Source of the DNA: Symsagittifera roscoffensis
Taxonomy: Eukaryota > Xenacoelomorpha > Acoela > Convolutidae
NCBI RefSeq assembly: GCF_963678635.1
Contig: NC_087065.1
Location: 12,419,579-12,483,578 of the forward strand
Direction of reading: 5' to 3'
Length of the DNA stretch: 64,000 bases
Under the pieces are notes generated by a model. It was not told the DNA's origin. It did no database searches and was given only the letters and a program-made list of their open reading frames with translations. Position numbers and translations under genes: made by a program. Positions 13,061 to 22,354 of this stretch are shown piece by piece (positions within the stretch are counted from its first letter, which is position 1; the number at the start of each line of letters is the position of its first letter).

Positions 13061-13345
13061 GGGGGGGGGGGTGCTTGCGGATTTTCAAAAGTTTTTTGTC
13101 GACCTTTTTTTAGTTAAAATAATTAGAGTTTCCGAGCTCTCTCAAATGACTTAAAAAACCCTGGTTTGGCCAAAGTTTCTGCGCCGCAGGCAAAATTTTA
13201 AAAAAACAGGCCAAAAAAGCGTTTTTAAGCATTTTTTTGAAATTTTTTACCAAAAAATCAAGAGTTTTTTTCGGCGCGCGCTCCCCCCTCAAAAGTAGTA
13301 TATTGGCCCCAAAGGCGCTTTTGTAAAATTTTTGGATCCGTCAGC
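13061..13345 (+). repeat. M1 family MITE copy, degenerate
   Basis: It begins with a G-run and GCGGATTTTCAAAAG, then carries GTCGACC, GAGCTCTC, TTGGCCAAAG, GCGCCGCAGGCAAAATT, CAGGCCAAAAAAG and GGCGCGCGCTC in the same order as 25852-26231. It ends with GGATCCGTCAGCCAAAAATT. The distal end is missing or eroded. No coding capacity. Confidence 0.65.
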
Positions 13346-13910
13346 CAAAAATTATAACAATCTGAGATAGGTGCCTTCCGTATCAACTAAATGTCTCACC
13401 TGAAAAATAGCTGGAGATCAGTACCAGCTGAAATATGCCGAGGAAAACTTTTGATGGCATTATGACTGATAAATAAAAACAACTATTCTCAGCTTTGAGA
13501 AGGCAATGATGATTTTGATCTCTGCTCGACTTTCAAATTCAATGCAAAAGAATCTAGGATAGTATAAAGGTCGTTGATTTTGGCAAACAATTTTGTCAAA
13601 TTTTGTTTATTTTGAAACCGGTAAAATGTTTGTTTAACACAGGCAAAACAAAAAGTGACAAGGTGAACTAACATTTTGGGGATTGAGGTCGTTTTGGGGT
13701 AAGGTTTTGGCTGCCTTGAGCAAAATTGGCTCCGTAAGATTTTTATTAGACCGATGATGAATTTTGAAAACTTTTTGAGTGTCGTCTTACTCAGCAAAAG
13801 AAAAACCTAATCATGCGATCTTGTTAGACAATTTATACAGTAGAGGAATGCACTAATCTACAAGCGCATTCCTTTAATGCACATTCCGCCTCACCAAAAT
13901 CAATTTTTTT
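13346..13910. other. spacer with a weak minus-strand frame
   Basis: A 102-codon minus-strand frame (13797-13489) has a basic composition and no low-complexity runs, but no splice sites or recognisable motif support it. I treat the stretch as unassigned. Confidence 0.4.
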
Positions 13911-14521
13911 GCTAACATGCCAAAAAACATGCAATTTAAAAAAAATGATCATAAAATATTTTATTCTTGACTTTTTAAATAAAAACAGACGTGCCAGATG
14001 TTTGAGAAATCAAAAAAAAATGATCCACAAAATTGACTGTTTGAGCTCGAAAAAATGCTCAAAAAAATCATAGTTAAAAATAAGTTAGAAAAATCTATTT
14101 AAATAGATCTTTCTTGAAAATGTTGGATCGATTCAAGTGCCTATAAAAAAAAACAATTTCAACCGATTCGGATGGATTTTCCGACTCCCCAAAATCCATC
14201 CGAATCTCTGTTAAATCAATTTTAAATCGAGTTAAATCGATCTTTCTTTTAAAAAATTTGGATCGATTCTAGTGTCTAAAAAGTCAATTTCAATCGTATT
14301 GGATGGATTTTCCGACTCACTTAAATTGGTTTTTTGTTAAGACGGCAAAAAACATCGATTTAAAAAACTGGTTGAAATATTTAATTCTTGGCGTTTTAAA
14401 ACAAAAATAGACGTGTCAGATGTTTGAGAATTCAAAAAATGATCCCTAAAGATTAAAATTTTGAGCTAAAAAAATGCAATGAAATCATTGATAAAATAAG
14501 CTCAGAAAATCAATTTAAATC
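13911..14521. repeat. about 430-bp tandem duplication split by MULE-1
   Basis: A module starting GCCAAAAAACATGCAATTTAAAAA and running through ACGTG(C/T)CAGATGTTTGAGAA, TTTGAGCT and AAAATC(T/A)ATTTAAAT starts at 13911 and again at 14341. The second unit is interrupted at 14521 by MULE-1 and appears to resume after 16951 with TTTAAATCTATTCAAATC. The transposon is therefore younger than the duplication. Confidence 0.6.
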
Positions 14522-16951
14522 GGTTACATGACAAAAGATCCCTAACCTGAAGATCCCAAACGACAAGATCCCAGCCAATAGGATACCATTCCAAACAATA
14601 CCTCGTTCTAAAATCGCCCACGACATAAGATACCATAATAAAATAATCAAGAACCTGAGAATTGAAAATAAAGCGGTTAATCGATAAAAGCAAAAACAAA
14701 GCGTCGATTAAAATCAAAGAAGAGGCAAAAACTTTACTGCACCAATTTCAACATATAGCACCTTTGCTCATCACTTGGCCTTCAAAGAGAAACTTAAACT
14801 TTACAACAGCTTAGACGACAAATGAACTTGAAAAGGGTTTCCAATAAATCAAAACCAACTTTGCCAAAAATGGCCTGAAGTCGGTAAAAAACTGAAATTG
14901 AGTTTTGCAAAATTCTTAAGCTTTGAAATCTATTTCATTACAAATCACTTGCCATTCTGTTTGATAAAAAATCAATTCTCAATTTTGATCAATTTTTTTC
15001 CGTCAGGCCCCTACCTCCAACCTAGCGTCCCATAAATAATAGCAATTGCTCTGGGATCAACTTGCTAGAGACAACATTTTCGAGTGCGAGTCATAGTATT
15101 GCGTTTCGCGTTCTCCAGGAGGGTACAACTCAGGAGACGACTACAGGAGACTACTCAGGAGACGTCCAAAAAAAGTTGATCAAACAAATTTAGTTTTAGG
15201 AAAAATTAGGCAAAAACTAAAACAAAATTTATTAGGTTAAAGGGGCAAGTCAACGGATATCAGACAAAAAGTTAGTGTCTGTGTATGAACTTGTTATCTG
15301 TTGAACTTTTTTATTCAGATCATGGTGTTTCGTCCACCGGAATAAGTTAATAATTCCGCTGGATGCCTTCAAATTATTGAACTTTTGATTGTAGAAACCC
15401 AGTTGAAATTTTTCGAGAAACGTATATATTGAAGGTTGGCTGCCTTGAAACAAAACGGTTATACCTAGATGCCACCCTTCAATTGCATTTGTGATTCGGG
15501 CTAGACCAAACACAGCATTTTGACAATGGTTCTAAAGAGAAATAGGAAAAAGTGTTTTTCGGCCAACAAAATTCCCTTTATCTTACGTTTTTTGGAAATA
15601 AGCAGTGAGGTCGTCTAATTTTTTGAGATCTTTTTGTGAAATATTCAGTTTGGTTGCCACACTGCATATTTCCTCAATAACTAGGTCGAGCCCGATTTTC
15701 ACTTTTGAGTCCGGCACAAAACTAAGCGCAGGAATCATATTCAGCGCTAATACTAGCTCGCTGTTTGATTCGTAGGTCTTTTTAAGTCCCAATTCGGATA
15801 TTTTCCGCATAAAGTTCTGGCAGAGGTGAAAATAGCACCCCTTCATGTAAGTAGCGTAATGAGACGTAAAAGCACTCAACAACGCAACTTCAAGGTCGAG
15901 CAAAATTCTTTCCGTGGTTACGTCACCGACAAGCGATATAAGTGCGGCTAGGAATTTGTTATAGGTTGATAAGCGCTTATTGCTAAGCAGAGCGTAGACG
16001 CAAGGTTGATGAAACCCGTCAACCTGGATGTTTACAGTGTACAGCTGGTAAAACTGGCTGGGGCAAATTTTGAAAGTACCGTCTACAAGCCAGGTTTTTT
16101 TGTACAGTTTAAGTGCATTGAGGTTCTCAATGTCACCAAAAATTAATATGCGTTCCGTATCTTGTGTTCCGCTATCAAAAAGACAAAATAGCGTAAAAGG
16201 ATCGGGTATTTTGATCGGGTCATCTGTGGCAATAGTGGGCAGGGATGGCGTTTGCTTACTTCTGTTTAAAAATTGCGTTAGCGCCGACCGGGAGAGCAAA
16301 GACAGTTGCGTTGCTTTGTCGTCCTGCACCAATTGCAAACTAGCTGCGATTATCTGGCTGTTTACTGGATTTAATTGACTCCTAACTGTCTCCTTCATTT
16401 GCTGAACTAGTTGCCGAGCTTCTGAACGTCTGTCCTGCGTTGAGCTCGTGACTCTGCTCGTTGCTGTTTGAGATTATATCGCTCCCAGAAGTGAATAAAG
16501 TTTTCGGGCATTTATACTATTTCTATTTGCTGCAGCGCCAGTGGTTGTTGTCTTCGTATCGCGTTTTTTTTTGAAAATCATTGCCGTCAAGAATAATCAG
16601 TGTTTGGCCTTTTTGTGAGGTTCCCCAAGAGTTCATTTACGACTATTCAATGAGTTAAAGAGTGAGATAAGGAATGCAGAGTGTACACATTTCATATTGA
16701 GTGGTTCTAATTCAATGCCAAATTAACGCTATTTTAAACGTGTGTTGGCACTTTGTTAATCTCAAAAATGAGTCCAGTTTAAAATTAGTTATCTTAAATT
16801 TGCCTTGTTTTTTAATAGCGCGAACCTAATTGAGATATCATTACTTAAGATTTATTTCTGCTTACACTTTGATCATGATTTTCGATCATAATTCATGGGA
16901 TCTTTTTATTGGCATAGGATCTCATGGTATGGTATCTTTTTTCCTGATACC
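14522..16951 (-). mobile_element. MULE-1, FLYWCH-type MULE DNA transposon (decayed)
   Basis: The element is 2430 bp. Its left end reads GGTTACATGACAAAAGATCC and the inverted right end GGTATCAGGAAAAAAGATACC, both continuing into repeated AGATCC/AGATACC subterminal words. It is flanked by a perfect 8-bp target duplication, TTTAAATC, at 14514-14521 and 16952-16959. On the minus strand it encodes a FLYWCH zinc finger followed by a MULE transposase, both broken by stops and a frameshift. An 8-9-bp duplication is what Mutator-superfamily elements make. The subterminal block at 15018-15120 is shared with MULE-2. Confidence 0.85.
15250..16610 (-). pseudogene. FLYWCH-MULE transposase pseudogene (MULE-1)
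   Basis: The N-terminal FLYWCH finger (about 16610-16440) starts LIILDGNDFQKK and reaches HWRC and KCPKT, but two stops lie between its Trp-Cys and Cys parts. A frameshift near 16440 separates it from the transposase frame. The 271-codon transposase frame from 16398 contains the MULE core: FGDIENLNAL, KTWLVDGTFKICP (catalytic-type D), FYQLYTVNI, KGCYFHLCQNFMRKI (C/H motif). The frame continues through two in-frame stops (a TAA after YFQKT and a TAG where the family usually has Trp, LFPISL*NHC) into GLARITNAIEGWHLG. The first stop mimics an intron donor (GTAAGAT), but read-through restores the expected motif order, so I call decay rather than splicing. Confidence 0.85.
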
Positions 16952-16959
16952 TTTAAATC

Positions 16960-17729
16960 TATTCAAATCAATTTGGATCGATTTTATTTAAGGCCAGATT
17001 AAAGATCAATTTAAATCAATTGAAAATTGATTGGAATTGATTGCGAGTAGAGTTTAGAGTACAAAAAGTTCACCGAATTATTTGTTAATTTCGTTGACAT
17101 GTATTATTTCAAAGCCAACATTATCGAAACATCATAGCTAGCTCAAATATTCCTGAATTTCTTCGAAATCAGGAAAATAAGAGTTAACATTCCACAGGAC
17201 TTGTAACTAAGAATTCACGTTGTGATTGCTAAATCACCAATCAGTCAATTATAGGGCGATGACTAGTGCCACATCCAAAATTTCTCAGCTTCAATGGGCC
17301 GTTGATTTCCACAATTTAAACTTCAAATCATAAATGAAGGGAGAGAAGTTTCAGCAAAGTTAACGACCACCGATGATGAGGATGAATCTTGTTAAAAGCA
17401 CTTAAAGTTAGTAAATATGATGGTTTAAGTATAGGTTGTAAAAATAGGTTTAAATATGATGCTCCAGAATGGGTATGTAGCAACTTGCATGCTTGCAGCT
17501 TAGAATGTGCAACAATTAAAGTAATAAGTCGCTATGATGTAGCACGCAAAGTTTAAGTTTTAGTTGCAAATTAGAGACAACAAACTCAATTCTAATTGGG
17601 CTAATCGCCTCATGCTAAGAGGCTCGCATACATGTAGGCCGGTCCCCCTCCAGTACAGTTTTATAGGAAGCAGTTTTTAGTAACATCAAAAACTCACTCA
17701 ATTCCCAAATTTATCTCTACTCATTTCAG
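16960..17729. other. no gene seen
   Basis: This follows MULE-1 with the rest of the interrupted repeat unit (to about 17040), then AT-rich DNA without splice-bounded frames. 17240-17470 and 17580-17700 have somewhat higher complexity but no open reading frame I would defend. Confidence 0.5.
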
Positions 17730-18002
17730 GAAAGGCTGCCCCGCAAAGATAGAGCTCGCTGCATCAAGTCTTTAAACGTTTCAAGCATAAATATGGTTCA
17801 TCGTAACTCCATTCATCCATTCAGACTTGGTATATCGCAACACAGAGTCAATGGAAATTTACCCAATCAAAGCTGTTTTGTGTACCAAAAAAAGTTTGCT
17901 GAAGTTGAGAATTTACTTCGTGATAACTTTTTTCTGGATATATGGGAATTGTTTAAACCTTAGAGCGTTTGCAGCAGAAGTTTGGAAACATCACATCAAG
18001 CA
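17730..18002 (+). pseudogene. probable exon of unrecognised gene, frameshifted
   Basis: A good acceptor (CTCATTTCAG) ends at 17729 and a good donor (CACG|GTATGT) starts at 18003. From 17730 the first frame is open for 77 codons and looks like a folded protein (QSCFVYQKKFAEVENLLRDN, FFLDIWELFKP) before a TAG at 17961. The protein-like reading then continues in a different frame (LERLQQKFGNITSST) up to the donor. This suggests a one-base disruption near 17955: pseudogene, sequencing error, or a true last exon ending at 17963. Family not recognised; no partner exons identified. Confidence 0.45.
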
Positions 18003-18229
18003 CGGTATGTTGCGCTATCAGTGACATAGGGGTTACTTGGTATGGGGAAAACGGTCATCAAAAACTGATTTTTTTCCGAAATTGTTTGTGCGACAACCAT
18101 GGTCCTATCAAACAATGCTAAGAATGAAAAAATCTGTACAATCGAGGATGGCTTGGTACAGTACTGACGAGAAAATCATAGTTCCTGGGAGGCCCATCTT
18201 CAAATTTTTATGATGGCATTTGGTCAGCC

Positions 18230-18322
18230 GTGCTTGAACCCACCGGACAAATCTTGTTTCCATATGATGTTTGGCGCAGAAATGCGAATGCGTGTGTCTT
18301 TATCCAACTGAGCTAGTTTGTT
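18230..18322 (-). ncRNA. tRNA-like pol III module (SINE head or pseudo-tRNA)
   Basis: On the minus strand TAGCTCAGTTGG (18315-18304) is a perfect match to the tRNA A-box consensus, and GGTTCAAGCAC (18240-18230) matches the B box except at one position. The spacing of 63 nt between boxes is longer than in an intronless tRNA, and a clean cloverleaf with paired acceptor ends does not form. I infer a tRNA-derived SINE head or a decayed tRNA gene containing an insertion. The downstream body (toward 18050) has no recognised partner in this window. Confidence 0.45.
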
Positions 18323-18429
18323 TTCTCGTTAGCTAAGTAAATTTCCGTCTCATTGATATTGCTTATTTGTTCTCTTTTTTCATAGAAAGTGGTCTCATGA
18401 AAAAAGAAATAAAGCCATAGTTGAAAAAT

Positions 18430-20438
18430 GGTTCCCAAGCTTATCACCCCGTGTTTTTAACGCCCTTTTTCGTAACCCCCTCTCACATCACCCCGAAATT
18501 AGATAACCCCACTACAATTTAACCCCTTTTTAATACCAATTGTTAGAATCAAAGTGAAACTGACTTGAAAGGAATTCGGAACCATGTCGTCGGTAAACAT
18601 CAAAGCTTTAATTGCGAAAAATTTTGCCAACCAAAATTAATTAACATGCACGCTGCTAAATGCGTTTTAAATTTGAACAGAAATGACCTTGCCGATAGTC
18701 TAGACTTTGATATGAACTTGAAAACGAATCCGACCGACATGACTCAGTTTATTTACCAAAACTGATTAGGTTTTTCGAAAACTGAACTTGATCTTGAAAC
18801 AACTCCTGCCAAAGATAGAATAATTGGCTGTTTTTAAAGTAAATATGGAATCAGAACTTGTTGTGACCCAAAATTTGATCTAAGCGGACCATTTTAAATT
18901 GAAATACTGATCATTTTAAGTAAAACTTATCTATTTTTTCGAACCATCTAAACTTTGTCAACTTTTTTTTGAATTGTCGGCATACAACGCAACGTCTAAA
19001 GGGTTTGCCAGCCCCTAGTACCAACCTAGCGTCCCATCCAAAGGAGCAATTCTTCAGGGAGCAAATTTCTAAAGACAGCATTTTTCAAAAGCTAGTCGAG
19101 TGAATGCGTTTTTTTACGTCTCCGGGAGGCTGCAAGGAGACGTCTTTTCTCAAAAAAATTGACAAACAAAGTTTTAAATTGATGATATATACAAAGAACA
19201 AAAGAACAAACATTTAACTCAAGTTCGCCATAGCGCGAAAGGAATGCAAATCCTTTTTTCTTCGTAAACATGCATAATATTCTGCACTTTTTCGTTGAGC
19301 ATCGGTTATTTTTTCTTTTTTGTAAATTGGTGCCCACTCGAGGCGTTATAGAAATTAAATTTTTGGACGGAAGCGTCTTTTTGCAAATTCGCTTACACTT
19401 TCCATATAATGGGATGCAATCCACTGAAGTATGACTGCATGCCAAAATGCCAGCCCTCTACAGCATTTGTTGTTCTGGCCAAAACCGATGGGGTGACTTT
19501 GAAAGTTCCATCAGCCAACCAAAAGTTAGATTTTTCAAGCACACGTAGCATTTCAAGGTCGCCGAATAAAATAATCCTTTCGTGATCATTTTGCCCACTG
19601 TCAAATCTTATAAATTTTTTGAAAAGTTCGGGTATTTCGAAACTTCTGGTTGCTGGGGAGAGTGGTAAGGCTTCTTCTCGTTGCTTGCGCACTCGTTGTG
19701 CGGCGCAAACTACTTTTTTTTGGTTGGTAGGGCTAGTTGAGTGGCAATGTCGTCTGTCTGTATTGGGCTGAATGGCGGTAGCGACTGCGACGGTTGGGCT
19801 ATTACTATCGCTCACATCCTTGATATATTTTTTTCAAAACTAGTCGAGCGTCAGGTTTGACCGTAGAAATGTCGTTATTATGTCTCGTTTCAATCATGTT
19901 TTCTCCATCCGTAATTGCTGTTGCGCGGCATTTATGGGTTTGGTTCTTCGAGCAGTTCCAATTTGTAGTTGTCTTGTTTTTGCGTTTAAGGTAATACTCG
20001 TGGTCTGATACCACTAGCATTTGTTTGTGTTTCGTAGATAAAGTAAAATGAAATGATGCTTCAAAAATTATATCTGATCTGATAGAGTGGTAAAACAATG
20101 GTTAAAGAAATAGGCAGTAAGATTTTTTATGAAATTCACAAACATCTTTTGTTGCCTTTAATTAGCACCATGTAGGCTTTCTCTGTTTTAAGCGCGTAAA
20201 CCAAATGCAATTATTTTTGAGATGCTAGAGGCATCAAGTGAATTAAGACAAGCTTTTCAGGCCTCAAATACTACACTTAACTGGACTACTCCTGTACTTA
20301 TAAAAAGGACTTAATTTGAAACTAATTATCGTCATTAAAAGGGGTTAAATTGTTGTGGGGTTATCTTGTTACAGGGTTATAATATAGGGGGTGTAAACAT
20401 AGGGGGTTAAATATCGTGGGGTTAAAGAGTGGGACACC
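18430..20438 (-). mobile_element. MULE-2, FLYWCH-type MULE with internal deletion
   Basis: The element is 2009 bp with outer ends GGTTCCCA (left) and GGTGTCCCA (inverted right). Imperfect terminal inverted repeats extend about 100 bp and consist of repeated TAACCCC words; the best-conserved inner arms are at 18503-18532 and 20337-20366 (GATAACCCCAC..CAATTTAACCCC). A 9-bp target duplication flanks it: TTGAAAAAT (18421-18429) and TTGAAAAGT (20439-20447), one mismatch. A block at 19018-19130 matches 15018-15120 of MULE-1 (CAACCTAGCGTCCCAT), although the TIRs of the two elements differ. Confidence 0.85.
19214..20098 (-). pseudogene. FLYWCH-MULE transposase pseudogene, core deleted
   Basis: The FLYWCH domain at 20098-19860 is intact-looking (MLVVSDHEYYLKRKNKTTTN, then WNC...HKC...H..H spacing). 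A frameshift in an A/TA-rich run near 19835 separates it from the transposase frame (19815-19393), which reaches FGDLEML, FWLADGTFKVTPS and then jumps directly to ARTTNAVEGWHFG. Compared with MULE-1 about 185 codons of the catalytic core are missing, with frame kept. One TAA after IIWKV interrupts the C-terminus, which continues in frame through KKKKITDAQRKS and HSFRAMANLS to a stop at 19214-19216. Non-autonomous and probably dead. Confidence 0.85.
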
Positions 20439-20447
20439 TTGAAAAGT

Positions 20448-22008
20448 ATATCTATGGACCAAGTTACCAGTTACATGAATTGGTGCGCACATTTCATTAG
20501 TTTTGTGCTAGATGCACTTGGTAAAGTTTGCATGGCTAGGTCCGTTCTTACTTTTTATTAGTTGTCTTACGGCTTGTGGCCTTCTCTTTGGGAAGAGAAA
20601 AATTTAACATTCATTGACCTCTTCTCCTCCCTCAATTTTACTGAGCAGTTTATTACTTGATATATTTTTCTCGGGTGCAGATTACTTAAATTTTTCATAT
20701 GATTTTTTCGGTCCTTTTAGGATATCCCGGAGGCATTTTATTTCAATAAAGATTGCAAAGATTTCGAGGCCAAAAGTGTTTTGCTTACTTTGATGGATTT
20801 TTATTTTACTTTGGCAAATCCTAGATAATTGTCTAAAACTTTTTCAGATGTTGAATATTTCAATTAAATTTATTCAAAGTGCATTTGGGGGGGGGGGGGG
20901 GGGATTTGGGGGGGGGGGTAGGCCCGACGCCCCTTCTCAGGGATTCGACCCCCTGCCGACATAAAGGTTCCCTCCTTTGTACTATTTTGATATATCCATT
21001 TTGGTGACGGAGCCTAAAAGTTTTCTAAGAAAATTCGACCAAACAGGGTCTTTTTAATGCTTTGGGAGAGCTCGGAAAATCAATTTGGTCAACCTAAAAA
21101 AAAAGAAGCTTTTTTGAAAATCCGCCCCCCCTCTCGAGAAAATTTTAGTATTAGAACTGGTACTGAAGGAAGACTACAATGGTAATATTGAAATTTTTAA
21201 ATTAGAATTACGGCTGAAAATGCTTTAGGAGGCCGCTTTTTTCATACAGCGGTGAACTTTGTTTCAGTTAAATGAAAAGTTCTGTGAAAAAACATAGGCA
21301 TAGATCATAGTTTCCTTATAGCTCCCGTTGAGAGAGAATGGAATAAAAATATGACTGAACAAAGCGCGCACTCGATTTCATTGACTTTTACAATTTAGTT
21401 GTTTTAAGCAAAAACAATTCAATCTTAATCGCATAAAAAGGAGAAAAGGGCTTTGTAGAAAATTGTAGAAAAGGCTATGAAAATGATGCTCACAGAAATA
21501 TTGTTTGTTAGTTTTTGTGGATTAGTAGTCCTTGAACATTATTTTTCGCAACTAGTCACCGAAGTCTATAAAATGATTTAAAATGGTTTTTAACCTCAAA
21601 TCTGGTCCCTTGTATTGGAACGGTTTTGTATTCAGAATGCACCAGATTCCATTTTGACTGGATTGAGTCTTACATACCATCCAGACTTAAGCACCTGGTA
21701 TCAATAATCTCTTCAAACTGAAAGGTTTAGCTCTTACTATTCAACTCAGATGACGAGTGAGATTTTTGAGGCCAACTTTTGACCAAATTACAGCAGAAAA
21801 TAAACTGTAGAGCTAATAACAACCATGCTTAAGCCATGCGTTTTAGTCTTCACAATTTAAAAAGTTAGAAATCGTTTTATTACCAAAATAAGAGTCAGTC
21901 GATATAATTTATTACAAAATTATCTCTTCGTCTTCGTCATAAATAATTATATTTTTCATTAAATTGATTTTTGAACTTGATTTTTTATAACTTTTTGTCG
22001 AAATTACA
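20448..22008. other. upstream spacer of the 393-aa gene
   Basis: Apart from the M1 repeat at 20887-21150 no feature stands out. Immediately 5' of the gene (21900-22008) the DNA is strongly AT-rich. I cannot identify a TATA box or an upstream exon with confidence. Confidence 0.4.
20887..21150 (-). repeat. M1 family MITE copy with long G-runs
   Basis: It starts in poly-G (20887-20928), then TAGGCCCGACGCCCC, TCAGGGATTCGACCCCCTGCCGAC, GGTGACGGAGCC and GGGTCTTTTTAATGCTTTGGGAGAGCTCGG, ending GAAAATCCGCCCCCCCTCTCGAG. The order matches the reverse of 25852-26231 with an internal deletion. The G-run is a likely slippage or assembly-error site. Confidence 0.7.
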
Positions 22009-22354
22009 ATGAATAAAGTGAGAGGAGTTCGAATGAAAGGAAGTTTCAAACAGTTCCAAGACGAAGAAGAGTTTTACAAGAAGCAACAACTTGACCAGTA
22101 CTTAGAGGACACTCGTAAAAACATAGAGATAGTTCACTACAGTTTCCTGCCGCAGAGCAGATCCCATTTCAAACAACACACTTTGGACGTGTACTATGAT
22201 GAGTCATTAACGAAAACCCCCGCGGTGAAGTCACGTGGTGTGAGCAGGAGGGGTACTCAGGTGGTCCCCCCAGTTGTGCCCAAATACACTGATGATGAGC
22301 GAGCGGACATGGAACGAGAAGTGGCTCTATTGTCAATACAGCTCAGTGAAAATC
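22009..22354 (+). CDS. unrecognised 393-aa protein, exon 1
   Basis: The ATG at 22009 (context ACAATGA, A at -3) opens 115 codons plus one base, ending at an AAATC|GTTAGT donor; without splicing the frame would stop five bases later. The encoded part is charged and largely helical-looking: FQDEEEFYKKQQLDQYLED, then a middle with HYSFLPQSRSHFKQHTLDVY, and an acidic end (YTDDERADMEREVALLSIQL). An upstream exon is possible because ATAAAG|TGAG could serve as a weak acceptor. The three exons join in phase (1,1), which supports one gene. No family recognised; no signal peptide or membrane segment. Confidence 0.65.

Noticed and set aside
15540-15590. A 50-nt intron in MULE-1 (GTAAGAT ... TTTCTCTTTAG)
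   Set aside because: Reading through gives the expected transposase motif order with only two stop codons (one replacing the usual Trp), so decay explains it better than splicing.
18186-18319. Plus-strand frame FYDGIWSAVLEPTGQILFPY as a terminal exon
   Set aside because: It coincides with the minus-strand tRNA-like module, whose A and B boxes account for the non-random sequence; no partner exon.
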